This document shows, one piece after another, positions 1-5,235 of a stretch of 8,465 bases of DNA; position 1 is the stretch's first letter; each line of letters opens with the position of its first letter. Under the pieces are notes generated by a model. It ran no database searches. It was not told where the DNA came from and saw only the letters and a list, made by a program, of their open reading frames with translations. This stretch comes from Candidatus Berkelbacteria bacterium (GTDB lineage: Bacteria > Patescibacteriota > UBA1384 > UBA12157 > JAENIV01), in NCBI GenBank assembly GCA_016844295.1, contig JAENIV010000026.1, positions 1-8,465 of the forward strand, in the 5' to 3' direction. A program made the translations under genes and the position numbers.

Positions 1-28
1 GGTTACAAATTTAAGTTAAAACCTAATG

Positions 29-40
29 TATAATTGACCC
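29..40 (+). promoter_or_regulatory. Perfect -10 box placing the transcription start at the ATG (leaderless)
   Basis: A perfect TATAAT lies at 29-34 and is followed by only six bases (TGACCC) before the ATG at 41. A sigma70-type start site about seven bases past the -10 would fall on or beside the ATG. There is no Shine-Dalgarno sequence upstream. This is the geometry of leaderless mRNAs. No clear -35 box can be seen in the few bases available upstream, and the TG pair at 27-28 is one base out of place for an extended -10. Confidence 0.5.
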
Positions 41-502
41 ATGCATATCATTGCTGACTTTCATATTAATTCAAAACACTCTCGGGCCACGAGCCGTGAT
101 ATGGACTTGAAACATATTCCCGCGTGGGCAAAGTACAAGGGAATTGATCTACTCGGAACGGGAGACTTTACCCACTCCATTTGGTTGGGCCAAATTAAGA
201 AAGAGCTAGAAGAAGATTCCGATTTTTTAACATCCAAAGACAGTATTGGACCGAAATTTATTCTCGCAGGCGAGATATCGAGCGTTTACACTCAGGGTGG
301 CAAAACCAGAAAAGTTCATACAATTGTATTTGTTCCAGACATAAAAACCGCCACGAAAATCAATGAAAAACTAACGGGTATTGGTAACCTTTATTCGGAT
401 GGCCGGCCGATTATTGTGCTCTCAGCCAAAGATCCGGCAAAGATTATTTTAAATATTAATCCTAAGTCTTTTATCATCCCGGCACATGCCCGGACGCCGT
501 GA
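41..502 (+). pseudogene. PHP-domain endonuclease of the EndoQ/TIGR00375 type, 5' part only, decayed
   Basis: The 153-residue product matches the N-terminal PHP metallophosphoesterase domain of EndoQ-like proteins. EndoQ nicks DNA 5' of deaminated bases; family members are about 400 residues or more. Visible family signatures are ADFHINSKHSRATSRD (residues 5-20), GTGDFTH (39-45), AGE (76-78), KVHT (91-94) and IIPAHARTP (145-153). Two things point to decay. The usual metal-binding HxH of motif I reads H8-x-N10, one base change away from His. The frame ends in TGA (500-502) exactly where the family normally has Trp in its TPWFS motif. Homology continues past this stop (see 503-580). The gene has an intact -10 and ATG but no ribosome binding site. 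It sits directly upstream of mutM, another base-damage repair gene. A short functional PHP protein is possible but unlikely given the lost ligand and missing body. Confidence 0.75.
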
Positions 503-580
503 TTTTCAATTTCCGGCTTCGATTCAATTCAAATATGTTACGAAACTTTAAGCGATAATATAAAAGTAGAGGAATTTTAA
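503..580 (+). pseudogene. In-frame read-through remnant of the EndoQ-like gene
   Basis: Continuing in frame past the TGA gives FSISGFDSIQICYETLSDNI, then KVEEF and TAA at 578-580. Intact relatives read roughly FSLFGSKSGFDSIEECF here, so this is recognisable family sequence with about four residues missing (the FGSK part) and no frame change. The remaining half or more of the protein is absent, and mutM starts on the next base. The mutM ribosome binding site AGAGGA (568-573) lies inside the remnant. The family comparison is from memory, not from an alignment search. Confidence 0.6.
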
Positions 581-1438
581 ATGCCTGAATTACCAGAAGT
601 AGAAACTGTACGCAGAGGGATAATTTCCAAAATCAAAGGCAAAAAGATTGTTAATGTTGATGTGCGCGCCAGTAAACTATTTTTTGGGGATGCCAAAAAT
701 ATAATTAATACTCGGGTCGTTGACGCCCGCCGAGTTGCGAAAGTCTTACAGATAGTTTTAGATAATGGATATTCAATTTTGATTCATCTAAAAATGACAG
801 GACAATTGGTCTATAGGTTGCCATCTGAGGGCGGTCGACCAGTAGAGTTTTTGGGCGGACACCCGCAAAAGGCTTATGAGCAGCCTTTACCGCATAAACA
901 TTCACATATTATTTATACATTTGATGACGGTTCGAAATTGTTTTTTAATGATCTACGAAAATTCGGTTGGAATAAAATTATTAAATCAGTAGATTGCGAT
1001 AAATATTTATGTTCGTCAAAATTCGGCCCAGAACCGTTAACAAAAAATTTTACTTTAAAGTATTTACAAAGTATTTTTAATAAAACCAATAAAAAAATAA
1101 AAGATGTTATAATTGATCAGGAAAAAATTGGCGGTGTGGGCAATATTTATTCCAACGATGCCTTATATTGGGCAAAAATATTGCCTACAAGATCAGCAAA
1201 AACACTTACAGATTTAGAAATAAAAAATCTTAAAAATTCCTTGGAAAAAGTTATTAAATTAGGAATTAAATATGGTGGCTCATCGGAAAATACCTACGTA
1301 AATTTCGAAGGCAAGCGTGGTAAGTATATGGAACATTCATCCGTATATCAACAAAAGAAAGATCCAAGGGGACATGATGTAATACGTATTAAATTTGGTT
1401 CACGGTCATCTTTCTATTGTCCAATCTGTCAAATGTAA
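581..1438 (+). CDS. mutM: Formamidopyrimidine-DNA glycosylase (Fpg/MutM)
   Basis: Bifunctional base-excision repair enzyme that removes oxidised purines such as 8-oxoguanine and cuts the abasic site by beta,delta-elimination. The 285 residues open with MPELPEVETVRRG, giving the catalytic N-terminal Pro2 and Glu3. Lys71 in LIHLKMTGQL matches the conserved phosphate/base-contact Lys. The DLRKFGW block (124-130), GPEPL (149-153) and GVGNIYSNDALY (185-196) are in place, the last carrying the helix-two-turn-helix Asn. The C-terminal finger hairpin ends in GSRSSFYCPICQ with the conserved Arg275, but only the second cysteine pair (280, 283) of the four-cysteine zinc finger remains. The first pair is replaced around DPRGHD (261-266). 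This may be a zincless or altered finger, known in other Fpg/Nei proteins. The start is supported by AGAGGA seven bases upstream and by the invariant MPELPE. Confidence 0.95.
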   Translation: MPELPEVETVRRGIISKIKGKKIVNVDVRASKLFFGDAKNIINTRVVDARRVAKVLQIVLDNGYSILIHLKMTGQLVYRLPSEGGRPVEFLGGHPQKAYEQPLPHKHSHIIYTFDDGSKLFFNDLRKFGWNKIIKSVDCDKYLCSSKFGPEPLTKNFTLKYLQSIFNKTNKKIKDVIIDQEKIGGVGNIYSNDALYWAKILPTRSAKTLTDLEIKNLKNSLEKVIKLGIKYGGSSENTYVNFEGKRGKYMEHSSVYQQKKDPRGHDVIRIKFGSRSSFYCPICQM

Positions 1439-1492
1439 CAAGTCTTTTCAAAACTTCAAATTCAAGTTAAAATAGTTCTGAAAACAAAATTT

Positions 1493-1543
1493 GGGCTATG
1501 CTGAATTAAAACACTCAGCTGCCCGATTCCGCAAGGCGGAGTT
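1493..1543 (+). promoter_or_regulatory. Two tandem hairpins in the leader of the nucleotidyltransferase gene
   Basis: The 117-base gap between mutM and the next gene contains two adjacent inverted repeats just before the Shine-Dalgarno. The first pairs GGGC (1493-1496) with GCCC (1521-1524) and, inside that, GCTGA (1500-1504) with TCAGC (1515-1519). The second pairs TCCGC (1528-1532) with GCGGA (1536-1540) over a three-base AAG loop, extendable by an A-T and G-T pairs to 1525/1543. GGGAGG follows at 1546-1551. There is no U-tract after either hairpin, so a terminator is unlikely. They could control ribosome access or be a processing site. A weak alternative reading is that TATGCT (1497-1502) is a -10 box, in which case the first hairpin would not be transcribed in full. 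Confidence 0.4.
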
Positions 1544-1555
1544 TAGGGAGGAATA

Positions 1556-2329
1556 ATGATACGACAAGGCATAGAGTCAGCTCAGGCGATTGTTTTGGCT
1601 GCCGGTAAAGGGACAAGACTTAAGTGTAAAGATTTACCGAAAGTAATGTTGCCTATCGGTGGTATACCCATGATTGATTTTTCGTTAGATAATTTACTTA
1701 AAGCCGGGTTTCCTAAGCCGGTTGTTGTGATTGGTTTTTGCGGTGAAAAAATTAAAGAGCATCTAAGAGACAAGGTCATTTATGCTCTTCAGCCCAAAAG
1801 GCTTGGAACTGCTCACGCGGTAATTTGCGCTGAGCCAAAGGTATCAAAATTAGTTGAGGATGTTTTAGTCATTATGGGAGACGATTCGGCTTTTTATAAT
1901 CCGGAAACGATTAACAACCTAATTGAACTTCACCGGGAAAAATCGCCTTCCATTACAATGCTCACAGTTCACAAGAAAGATCCGGCTGGCCTTGGAAGAG
2001 TAATTCGTGATGAGACTGATCATGTTAGAGGTATTGTCGAGGAAAAATTAGCTAGCCCAGCAGAGAAAAAAATTAAGGAAGTAAATGCGGCTTGCTATGT
2101 TTTTAAAACATTATTTTTATGGCCAGCGCTTAAAAAAATTAAACGTAATTCTACCGGCGAATATTTTCTAACTGATTTAATTGAGATTGCCAACCAGGAA
2201 GGACGACGCGTGATTGCCCATAAAATTAGTTCTAACGAGTGGCGGGGAATAAATACTCCCGAGCAACTACTGCTTGCTCACAAGGTAATGGCACAGCGGC
2301 TTAAAAAGAATGGCAAATTACAAACTTAA
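1556..2329 (+). CDS. GlmU-like sugar-1-phosphate nucleotidyltransferase (single domain)
   Basis: The 257 residues form one nucleotidyltransferase (NTP_transferase, GT-A-like) domain and most resemble the uridyltransferase half of GlmU. That half joins UTP and a sugar-1-phosphate such as GlcNAc-1-P. Signatures are LAAGKGTRL (14-22) with PK at 28-29, LQPKRLGTAHAV (78-89) matching GlmU's QLGTAHAV, MGDD (107-110) for the metal Asp, GIVEEK for the sugar-binding Glu, NAACYVF, GEYFLTDLI and RGINTPEQL near the end. GlmU is normally about 450 residues with a left-handed beta-helix acetyltransferase domain; none is present here. Substrate is therefore uncertain, and UDP-GlcNAc or another NDP-sugar are both possible. 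GGAGG (1547-1551) lies 4 bases before the ATG. The 3' end overlaps recO by 20 bases, implying a shared transcript. Confidence 0.85.
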   Translation: MIRQGIESAQAIVLAAGKGTRLKCKDLPKVMLPIGGIPMIDFSLDNLLKAGFPKPVVVIGFCGEKIKEHLRDKVIYALQPKRLGTAHAVICAEPKVSKLVEDVLVIMGDDSAFYNPETINNLIELHREKSPSITMLTVHKKDPAGLGRVIRDETDHVRGIVEEKLASPAEKKIKEVNAACYVFKTLFLWPALKKIKRNSTGEYFLTDLIEIANQEGRRVIAHKISSNEWRGINTPEQLLLAHKVMAQRLKKNGKLQT

Positions 2330-3032
2330 AGGAATAATTCTTAAAAGAACCAATCTAAATGAAGCCGATCGTATTCTGACTATATTTACTGACAAATTAG
2401 GCAAAATAAAGACGATCGCAAAAGGCATTAGAAAACAGCATTCACATCTGGCTGGGCATTTAGAGCCCTTTTGTTTAACAAATTTAGTTATTGCCAAAGG
2501 ACGAAATCTTGACATTATAATTGAGGCGGAAACGATTGAATGTTTTTATGATCTAAGAAATAATCTTAAACAAACTAACGCATCTTATTATTTATCCGAA
2601 GTAATTGATAATTTTACAGTTGAGCATGAAAGCCATCCGGATATCTTTCTGCTTCTCCTAAACGTTCTCAATCATACTAATGATATAAAGCAAGATCTTT
2701 TGTTGGCGTATTTCGAATTAAATTTGCTTTCTAACGTTGGTTTTTTACCAGAACTGTATAAATGTCTTGTGTGCCGTAAAAAATTACACCCCGGAATCAA
2801 TTATTTTGACTACCAGGGCGGCGGTTTAGTATGTTCTGGTTGTTCAAAAAATGGCCAAAGAATTTCAGACGAAGGCGTTAAGTTACTGAGAATTATGAGA
2901 GATAAAAATCTTGAGACATTAAAAAAATTAAAAATTAAACCACAAACAATTTTAGAAGTCACTAAAGTAATCCGACTATATTTAAAACATGTCCATGACA
3001 AAGATTTAAAATCCCAAAGATTTCTCGATTGA
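2310..3032 (+). CDS. recO: DNA repair protein RecO
   Basis: Recombination mediator that, with RecR, loads RecA onto SSB-coated single strands in RecF-pathway gap and break repair. The 240 residues are normal for the family. The N-terminal OB fold begins YKLKGIILKRTNLNEADRIL (4-23), followed by the typical TDKLGKIKTIAKGIRK (27-42) and LEPF (51-54). A helical C-terminal part carries a four-cysteine zinc site at Cys152, Cys155, Cys175 and Cys178. The ATG lies inside the nucleotidyltransferase gene, 20 bases before its stop, with only a purine-rich AAAAAGA in place of a strong ribosome binding site, so translational coupling to the upstream gene is likely. Its final codons contain the -35 box of the next promoter. 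Confidence 0.93.
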   Translation: MANYKLKGIILKRTNLNEADRILTIFTDKLGKIKTIAKGIRKQHSHLAGHLEPFCLTNLVIAKGRNLDIIIEAETIECFYDLRNNLKQTNASYYLSEVIDNFTVEHESHPDIFLLLLNVLNHTNDIKQDLLLAYFELNLLSNVGFLPELYKCLVCRKKLHPGINYFDYQGGGLVCSGCSKNGQRISDEGVKLLRIMRDKNLETLKKLKIKPQTILEVTKVIRLYLKHVHDKDLKSQRFLD

Positions 3033-3057
3033 TTTATATAGATAGGCGTGATATGTT
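3029..3057 (+). promoter_or_regulatory. Sigma70-type promoter overlapping the recO stop codon
   Basis: TTGATT (3029-3034) and TATGTT (3052-3057) are 17 bases apart, with TG at 3049-3050 forming an extended -10 (TGaTATGTT). The -35 overlaps the recO stop TGA (3030-3032). The start site would be near 3064, about 25 bases before the ATG at 3089. A start upstream of 3089 would lie inside this promoter, which supports the shorter gene. Confidence 0.6.
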
Positions 3058-3088
3058 AGGATTAGTAAAAAATTATTTCGGAGGTACT

Positions 3089-4042
3089 ATGAAGAAACTT
3101 TTTAGTTTCTGGGGCCTGCTTACTTTGGCGCTTTTACTTTTATTCCCAGGCAAAACCAATGCGCTTATCCCGCCACAGGATATAACTCAAAATAGCCAAA
3201 CGACTCAATATTATTCAGTCGTTTTTGATAAAGAACAGGAGGCCACGGTTTTAGCCGTTTTGACCTACGCTAATATTGGTACGCAAGAAATTAAAGATTT
3301 TACTCTGGAAGTACCGGGCAATCAAATGCGTATTATTAACGTTCTACAGCAATATCAAGATACTCAAAAGTTCTGTGCCGAATATGATTATACAAAAAGA
3401 ACACCTATGCCTAGCACATATACAACGCCAAATGTTTATCAATCTCCAAACTGTCTCAGGTGGGAAGACCGATCTATCGGTACATATAAATACGCTAAAC
3501 TTGAAACAACCTCGGACGTAAAAGACTCGAGTGTAAACTTGAAAGTCACTTTCAAAAAAGCCATACCTACACAAAATTCTGGGACGATCATGCTTTATTA
3601 CAAAGCCAAGGGTTATACGACTAAAGAGTGGGACGGTTATGCTTATAATTTCCAAACTATTAAATCAAACTATGACATTGATACGGTTAGGGCCGCTGTT
3701 AATGTTAGTGACGATTTATATATTAAACCAACATCCGAGGGTCAAACGAATTACGAATCAAATTATGCTAACGCCCTACCGAAAGCCGCGAGTTTTCAAG
3801 CGACTGACTTTGCCGCGTCAGAAGAAATTTCCCAGATTTCCAATACAATCGTTTCTGCACCCGGAGTTGTTGAGGAGGCCTCAAATCTTGATCCGAACGA
3901 AAACATGTCTGTGAAGGGGAAATATTATGACAATAATTGGATGGGGGAATTACCTACTATTATCGGCGTTGGGGCAACGTTTCTGCTTATATTAGTAGTT
4001 TTAGCCATGGTTATTCGAAAAGATAAAAGTTTTAATAAATAA
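3089..4042 (+). CDS. Secreted, C-terminally membrane-anchored protein of unknown function
   Basis: I do not recognise a family. The 317-residue product starts with a clear Sec signal peptide: MKK, a hydrophobic run from about 7 to 20, then a likely cleavage site after TNA (23-25). The middle (about 26-285) is hydrophilic, rich in Tyr, Thr, Asn and Gln and in short beta-type stretches. It has just two cysteines, Cys96 and Cys122, which could form one disulfide. One transmembrane helix lies at about 289-309, followed by a short basic tail RKDKSFNK. The topology is therefore an exported ectodomain with a C-terminal anchor. The ATG at 3089 is chosen because GGAGG (3080-3084) is 4 bases upstream and the signal peptide starts there; the frame is open further, to an ATG at 3029, but that region is the promoter. 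It heads the unknown membrane block, just before two paralogous membrane genes. Confidence 0.8.
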   Translation: MKKLFSFWGLLTLALLLLFPGKTNALIPPQDITQNSQTTQYYSVVFDKEQEATVLAVLTYANIGTQEIKDFTLEVPGNQMRIINVLQQYQDTQKFCAEYDYTKRTPMPSTYTTPNVYQSPNCLRWEDRSIGTYKYAKLETTSDVKDSSVNLKVTFKKAIPTQNSGTIMLYYKAKGYTTKEWDGYAYNFQTIKSNYDIDTVRAAVNVSDDLYIKPTSEGQTNYESNYANALPKAASFQATDFAASEEISQISNTIVSAPGVVEEASNLDPNENMSVKGKYYDNNWMGELPTIIGVGATFLLILVVLAMVIRKDKSFNK

Positions 4043-4045
4043 CTA

Positions 4046-4072
4046 TTCACAGGATAAATCCAGTGATATAGT
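4046..4072 (+). promoter_or_regulatory. Extended -10 promoter of the paralogous membrane gene pair
   Basis: TGaTATAGT (4064-4072) is an extended -10 box close to consensus. The best -35 is TTCACA (4046-4051), five of six matches to TTGACA but with a short spacer of 15 bases, so the promoter would lean on the TG extension. The start site would fall near 4079, giving a leader of about 70 bases that contains the hairpins at 4082-4120. It begins four bases after the stop codon of the upstream gene. Confidence 0.5.
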
Positions 4073-4081
4073 ACAAGTGGA

Positions 4082-4130
4082 GAAGTTTTTTACGCTTCAT
4101 CCATGGCCTAAAAGCCATGGTATTACGCTT
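4082..4130 (+). promoter_or_regulatory. Hairpin leader with flanking 8-base direct repeats
   Basis: CCATGGC (4101-4107) and GCCATGG (4114-4120) form a perfect 7-bp stem with a six-base loop (CTAAAA). A shorter possible stem, GAAG (4082-4085) with CTTC (4095-4098), comes before it. The strong hairpin is bracketed by direct copies of TTACGCTT at 4090-4097 and 4123-4130. The Shine-Dalgarno GGAGG follows at 4139-4143. There is no U-tract after the stem, so this is more likely a leader structure, an mRNA stabiliser or a protein-binding site than a terminator. No known riboswitch class is recognised. Confidence 0.45.
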
Positions 4131-4147
4131 GAAAATAAGGAGGCAAT

Positions 4148-4603
4148 ATGTATACGGGAATATTTATAATCCTTTTCGTCCTTGCCCTATTTATGGGAGG
4201 AATCGCGGCCCTAATTGTTTATTTGGTAAAACGCAAACAAAAGGATCAAAAAATGGATCCTTTAGCCTGGAAGCGCGTTGGTTTAGGGCTAATAATGTCA
4301 TTTATCTTACCTTATTTTATCGGTTTTTCCACAAGTGCAGTTTTCGATAAATTGGTTGATGATCGGTCGTTTATTATGATGATTGCTATGTCTGTCATAT
4401 TTCTAATTATCGGTTTAATCATTGCTCACCACACTGTTGTCTCTACGAGTTTAATTATCGGATCAACCGCAGCAATAATATACATTTTAATTCTAAATAT
4501 TGAAGACATAACTCCGTCGGTTATGGCAATTGTCGCTGGCATAGGCTTGGCAATATTAATATTTTTCGCATATAAGAAACTCCAAGAAAAGGAGGCAGAA
4601 TGA
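4148..4603 (+). CDS. Five-helix membrane protein, unknown family (paralogue of the next gene)
   Basis: Family not recognised. The 151 residues are mostly hydrophobic, with predicted transmembrane helices at about 4-27, 43-62, 75-93, 98-117 and 124-142. Basic stretches KRKQKDQK (28-35) and KKLQEKEAE (143-151) probably face the cytoplasm or flank helices. From residue 72 to 146 it aligns without gaps to residues 65-139 of the protein encoded at 4600, with about 26 identities in 75 columns counted by eye (RSF, AIV-G, LA-LI, Y-KL). It differs by an extra N-terminal helix and by lacking the cysteine-bearing loop. GGAGG (4139-4143) lies 4 bases before the ATG. The stop overlaps the next start as ATGA, so the two are translated together. 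No catalytic or transport motif is evident. Confidence 0.8.
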   Translation: MYTGIFIILFVLALFMGGIAALIVYLVKRKQKDQKMDPLAWKRVGLGLIMSFILPYFIGFSTSAVFDKLVDDRSFIMMIAMSVIFLIIGLIIAHHTVVSTSLIIGSTAAIIYILILNIEDITPSVMAIVAGIGLAILIFFAYKKLQEKEAE

Positions 4604-5088
4604 CATTTAAAAAATTTATCGTTGGATTAGCAATTTTTGTTTTAACAATTATCTTTATCGCTTTTGTCAACGAAGCCATAAACCCCAAGCCCACGACGTG
4701 TTATGCGCCCGGTGTAATGTATAATCAATCAGCGCCTTCGTACGGTAGTATGTCCACGTGTGATTACTCAACTAAACTTCACGACTATAAAGCCCGTAGT
4801 TTTGTGATTATGACAGTCTTAAGCGTTTTAGCCCTTGTTGCAGGAGTTTTAGTAAGATCGGTTAAGCCGATTAGTTGGGGCTTATCTTTGGCCGGGATTG
4901 TGATGATATTTTACATTTTTATTGCCAGTTATGACGAGATTGGTAAACCCTACAGGGCAATCGTAAGCGGACTGGCTTTGGCGGTTTTAATCTGGCTTTC
5001 ATATGTGAAACTCGGAGATAAACAGCAATTAAATTCTCAAGATGTAAAACCTACAGAACCCCAAGCACCAATTTCTGATCAGGTTTAA
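4600..5088 (+). CDS. Four-helix membrane protein, unknown family (paralogue of the previous gene)
   Basis: Family not recognised. The 162 residues have predicted transmembrane helices at about 5-24, 67-86, 92-110 and 118-136. A 40-residue loop between helices 1 and 2 holds two cysteines, Cys34 and Cys54, together with Pro, Ser, Tyr and Asn. If the loop is outside the cell, these could be disulfide-bonded. The C-terminal tail (about 138-162) is hydrophilic, with several Gln and Pro. Its last three helices are homologous to those of the 4148 product, including a closely matching final helix (AIVSGLALAVLIWLSY against AIVAGIGLAILIFFAY). The gene starts within the stop of its partner (ATGA), with AAAAGGAGG ending 4 bases upstream at 4595, inside the partner's last codons. 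The pair may assemble together; that is inference from overlap and paralogy. Confidence 0.8.
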   Translation: MTFKKFIVGLAIFVLTIIFIAFVNEAINPKPTTCYAPGVMYNQSAPSYGSMSTCDYSTKLHDYKARSFVIMTVLSVLALVAGVLVRSVKPISWGLSLAGIVMIFYIFIASYDEIGKPYRAIVSGLALAVLIWLSYVKLGDKQQLNSQDVKPTEPQAPISDQV

Positions 5089-5129
5089 AACAAACAAGAA
5101 TTCACTCAAATAAAGAATTCGTCATCGAG

Positions 5130-5235
5130 ATGAAAGGAAAAAATATCCAACTCTTCTTACTTAGAAATTAATTTAGGAAGTTTTAAAAATAATATTGACG
5201 CGCTCAAAAAAACGATCTCAGTAGAAACCCAATTT
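5130..5235 (+). other. alr: Upstream N-terminal coding part of alr without a standard in-frame start
   Basis: In the alr frame, the bases before the ATG at 5236 still encode a typical alanine racemase N-terminus: YLEINLGSFKNNIDALKK and so on, from about 5158, open back to a TGA at 5131. No ATG, GTG or TTG occurs in that stretch. An ATG at 5130 is in another frame and gives only a 13-residue peptide ending at 5171. Its first four codons run into six A residues (5138-5143). With five A residues it would read MKGKISNSSYLEINL and join alr exactly. The alternative is initiation at ATA (5143-5145), with AAGGA (5134-5138) just upstream. The ATG at 5236 has no ribosome binding site. Confidence 0.7.

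Noticed and set aside
500..502. UGA recoded as Trp or Gly in the EndoQ-like frame
   Set aside because: recO, alr and the 4148 gene end in TGA at sensible positions, Trp is TGG elsewhere, and the frame has other lesions plus a second stop. Ordinary nonsense mutation fits better.
538..564. Promoter for mutM inside the EndoQ-like remnant (GATAAT or TATAAA)
   Set aside because: No acceptable -35 lies 16-18 bases upstream of either -10 candidate, and the DNA is AT-rich.
1439..1555. Small RNA or tRNA-like gene in the mutM to nucleotidyltransferase gap
   Set aside because: No cloverleaf, T-loop consensus or CCA-type acceptor stem could be found; only the two hairpins.
3029..3088. Longer start (ATG 3029) for the secreted protein
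   Set aside because: It would put 20 residues before a clean signal peptide, overlap the promoter and ignore the strong GGAGG before 3089.
5096..5120. Repeated AAGAATTC (5096-5103 and 5113-5120) as a regulatory site or terminator
   Set aside because: The shared 8 bases include a palindromic hexamer, the possible stem is only 6 bp with an 11-base loop, and no U-tract follows. It is compatible with chance.
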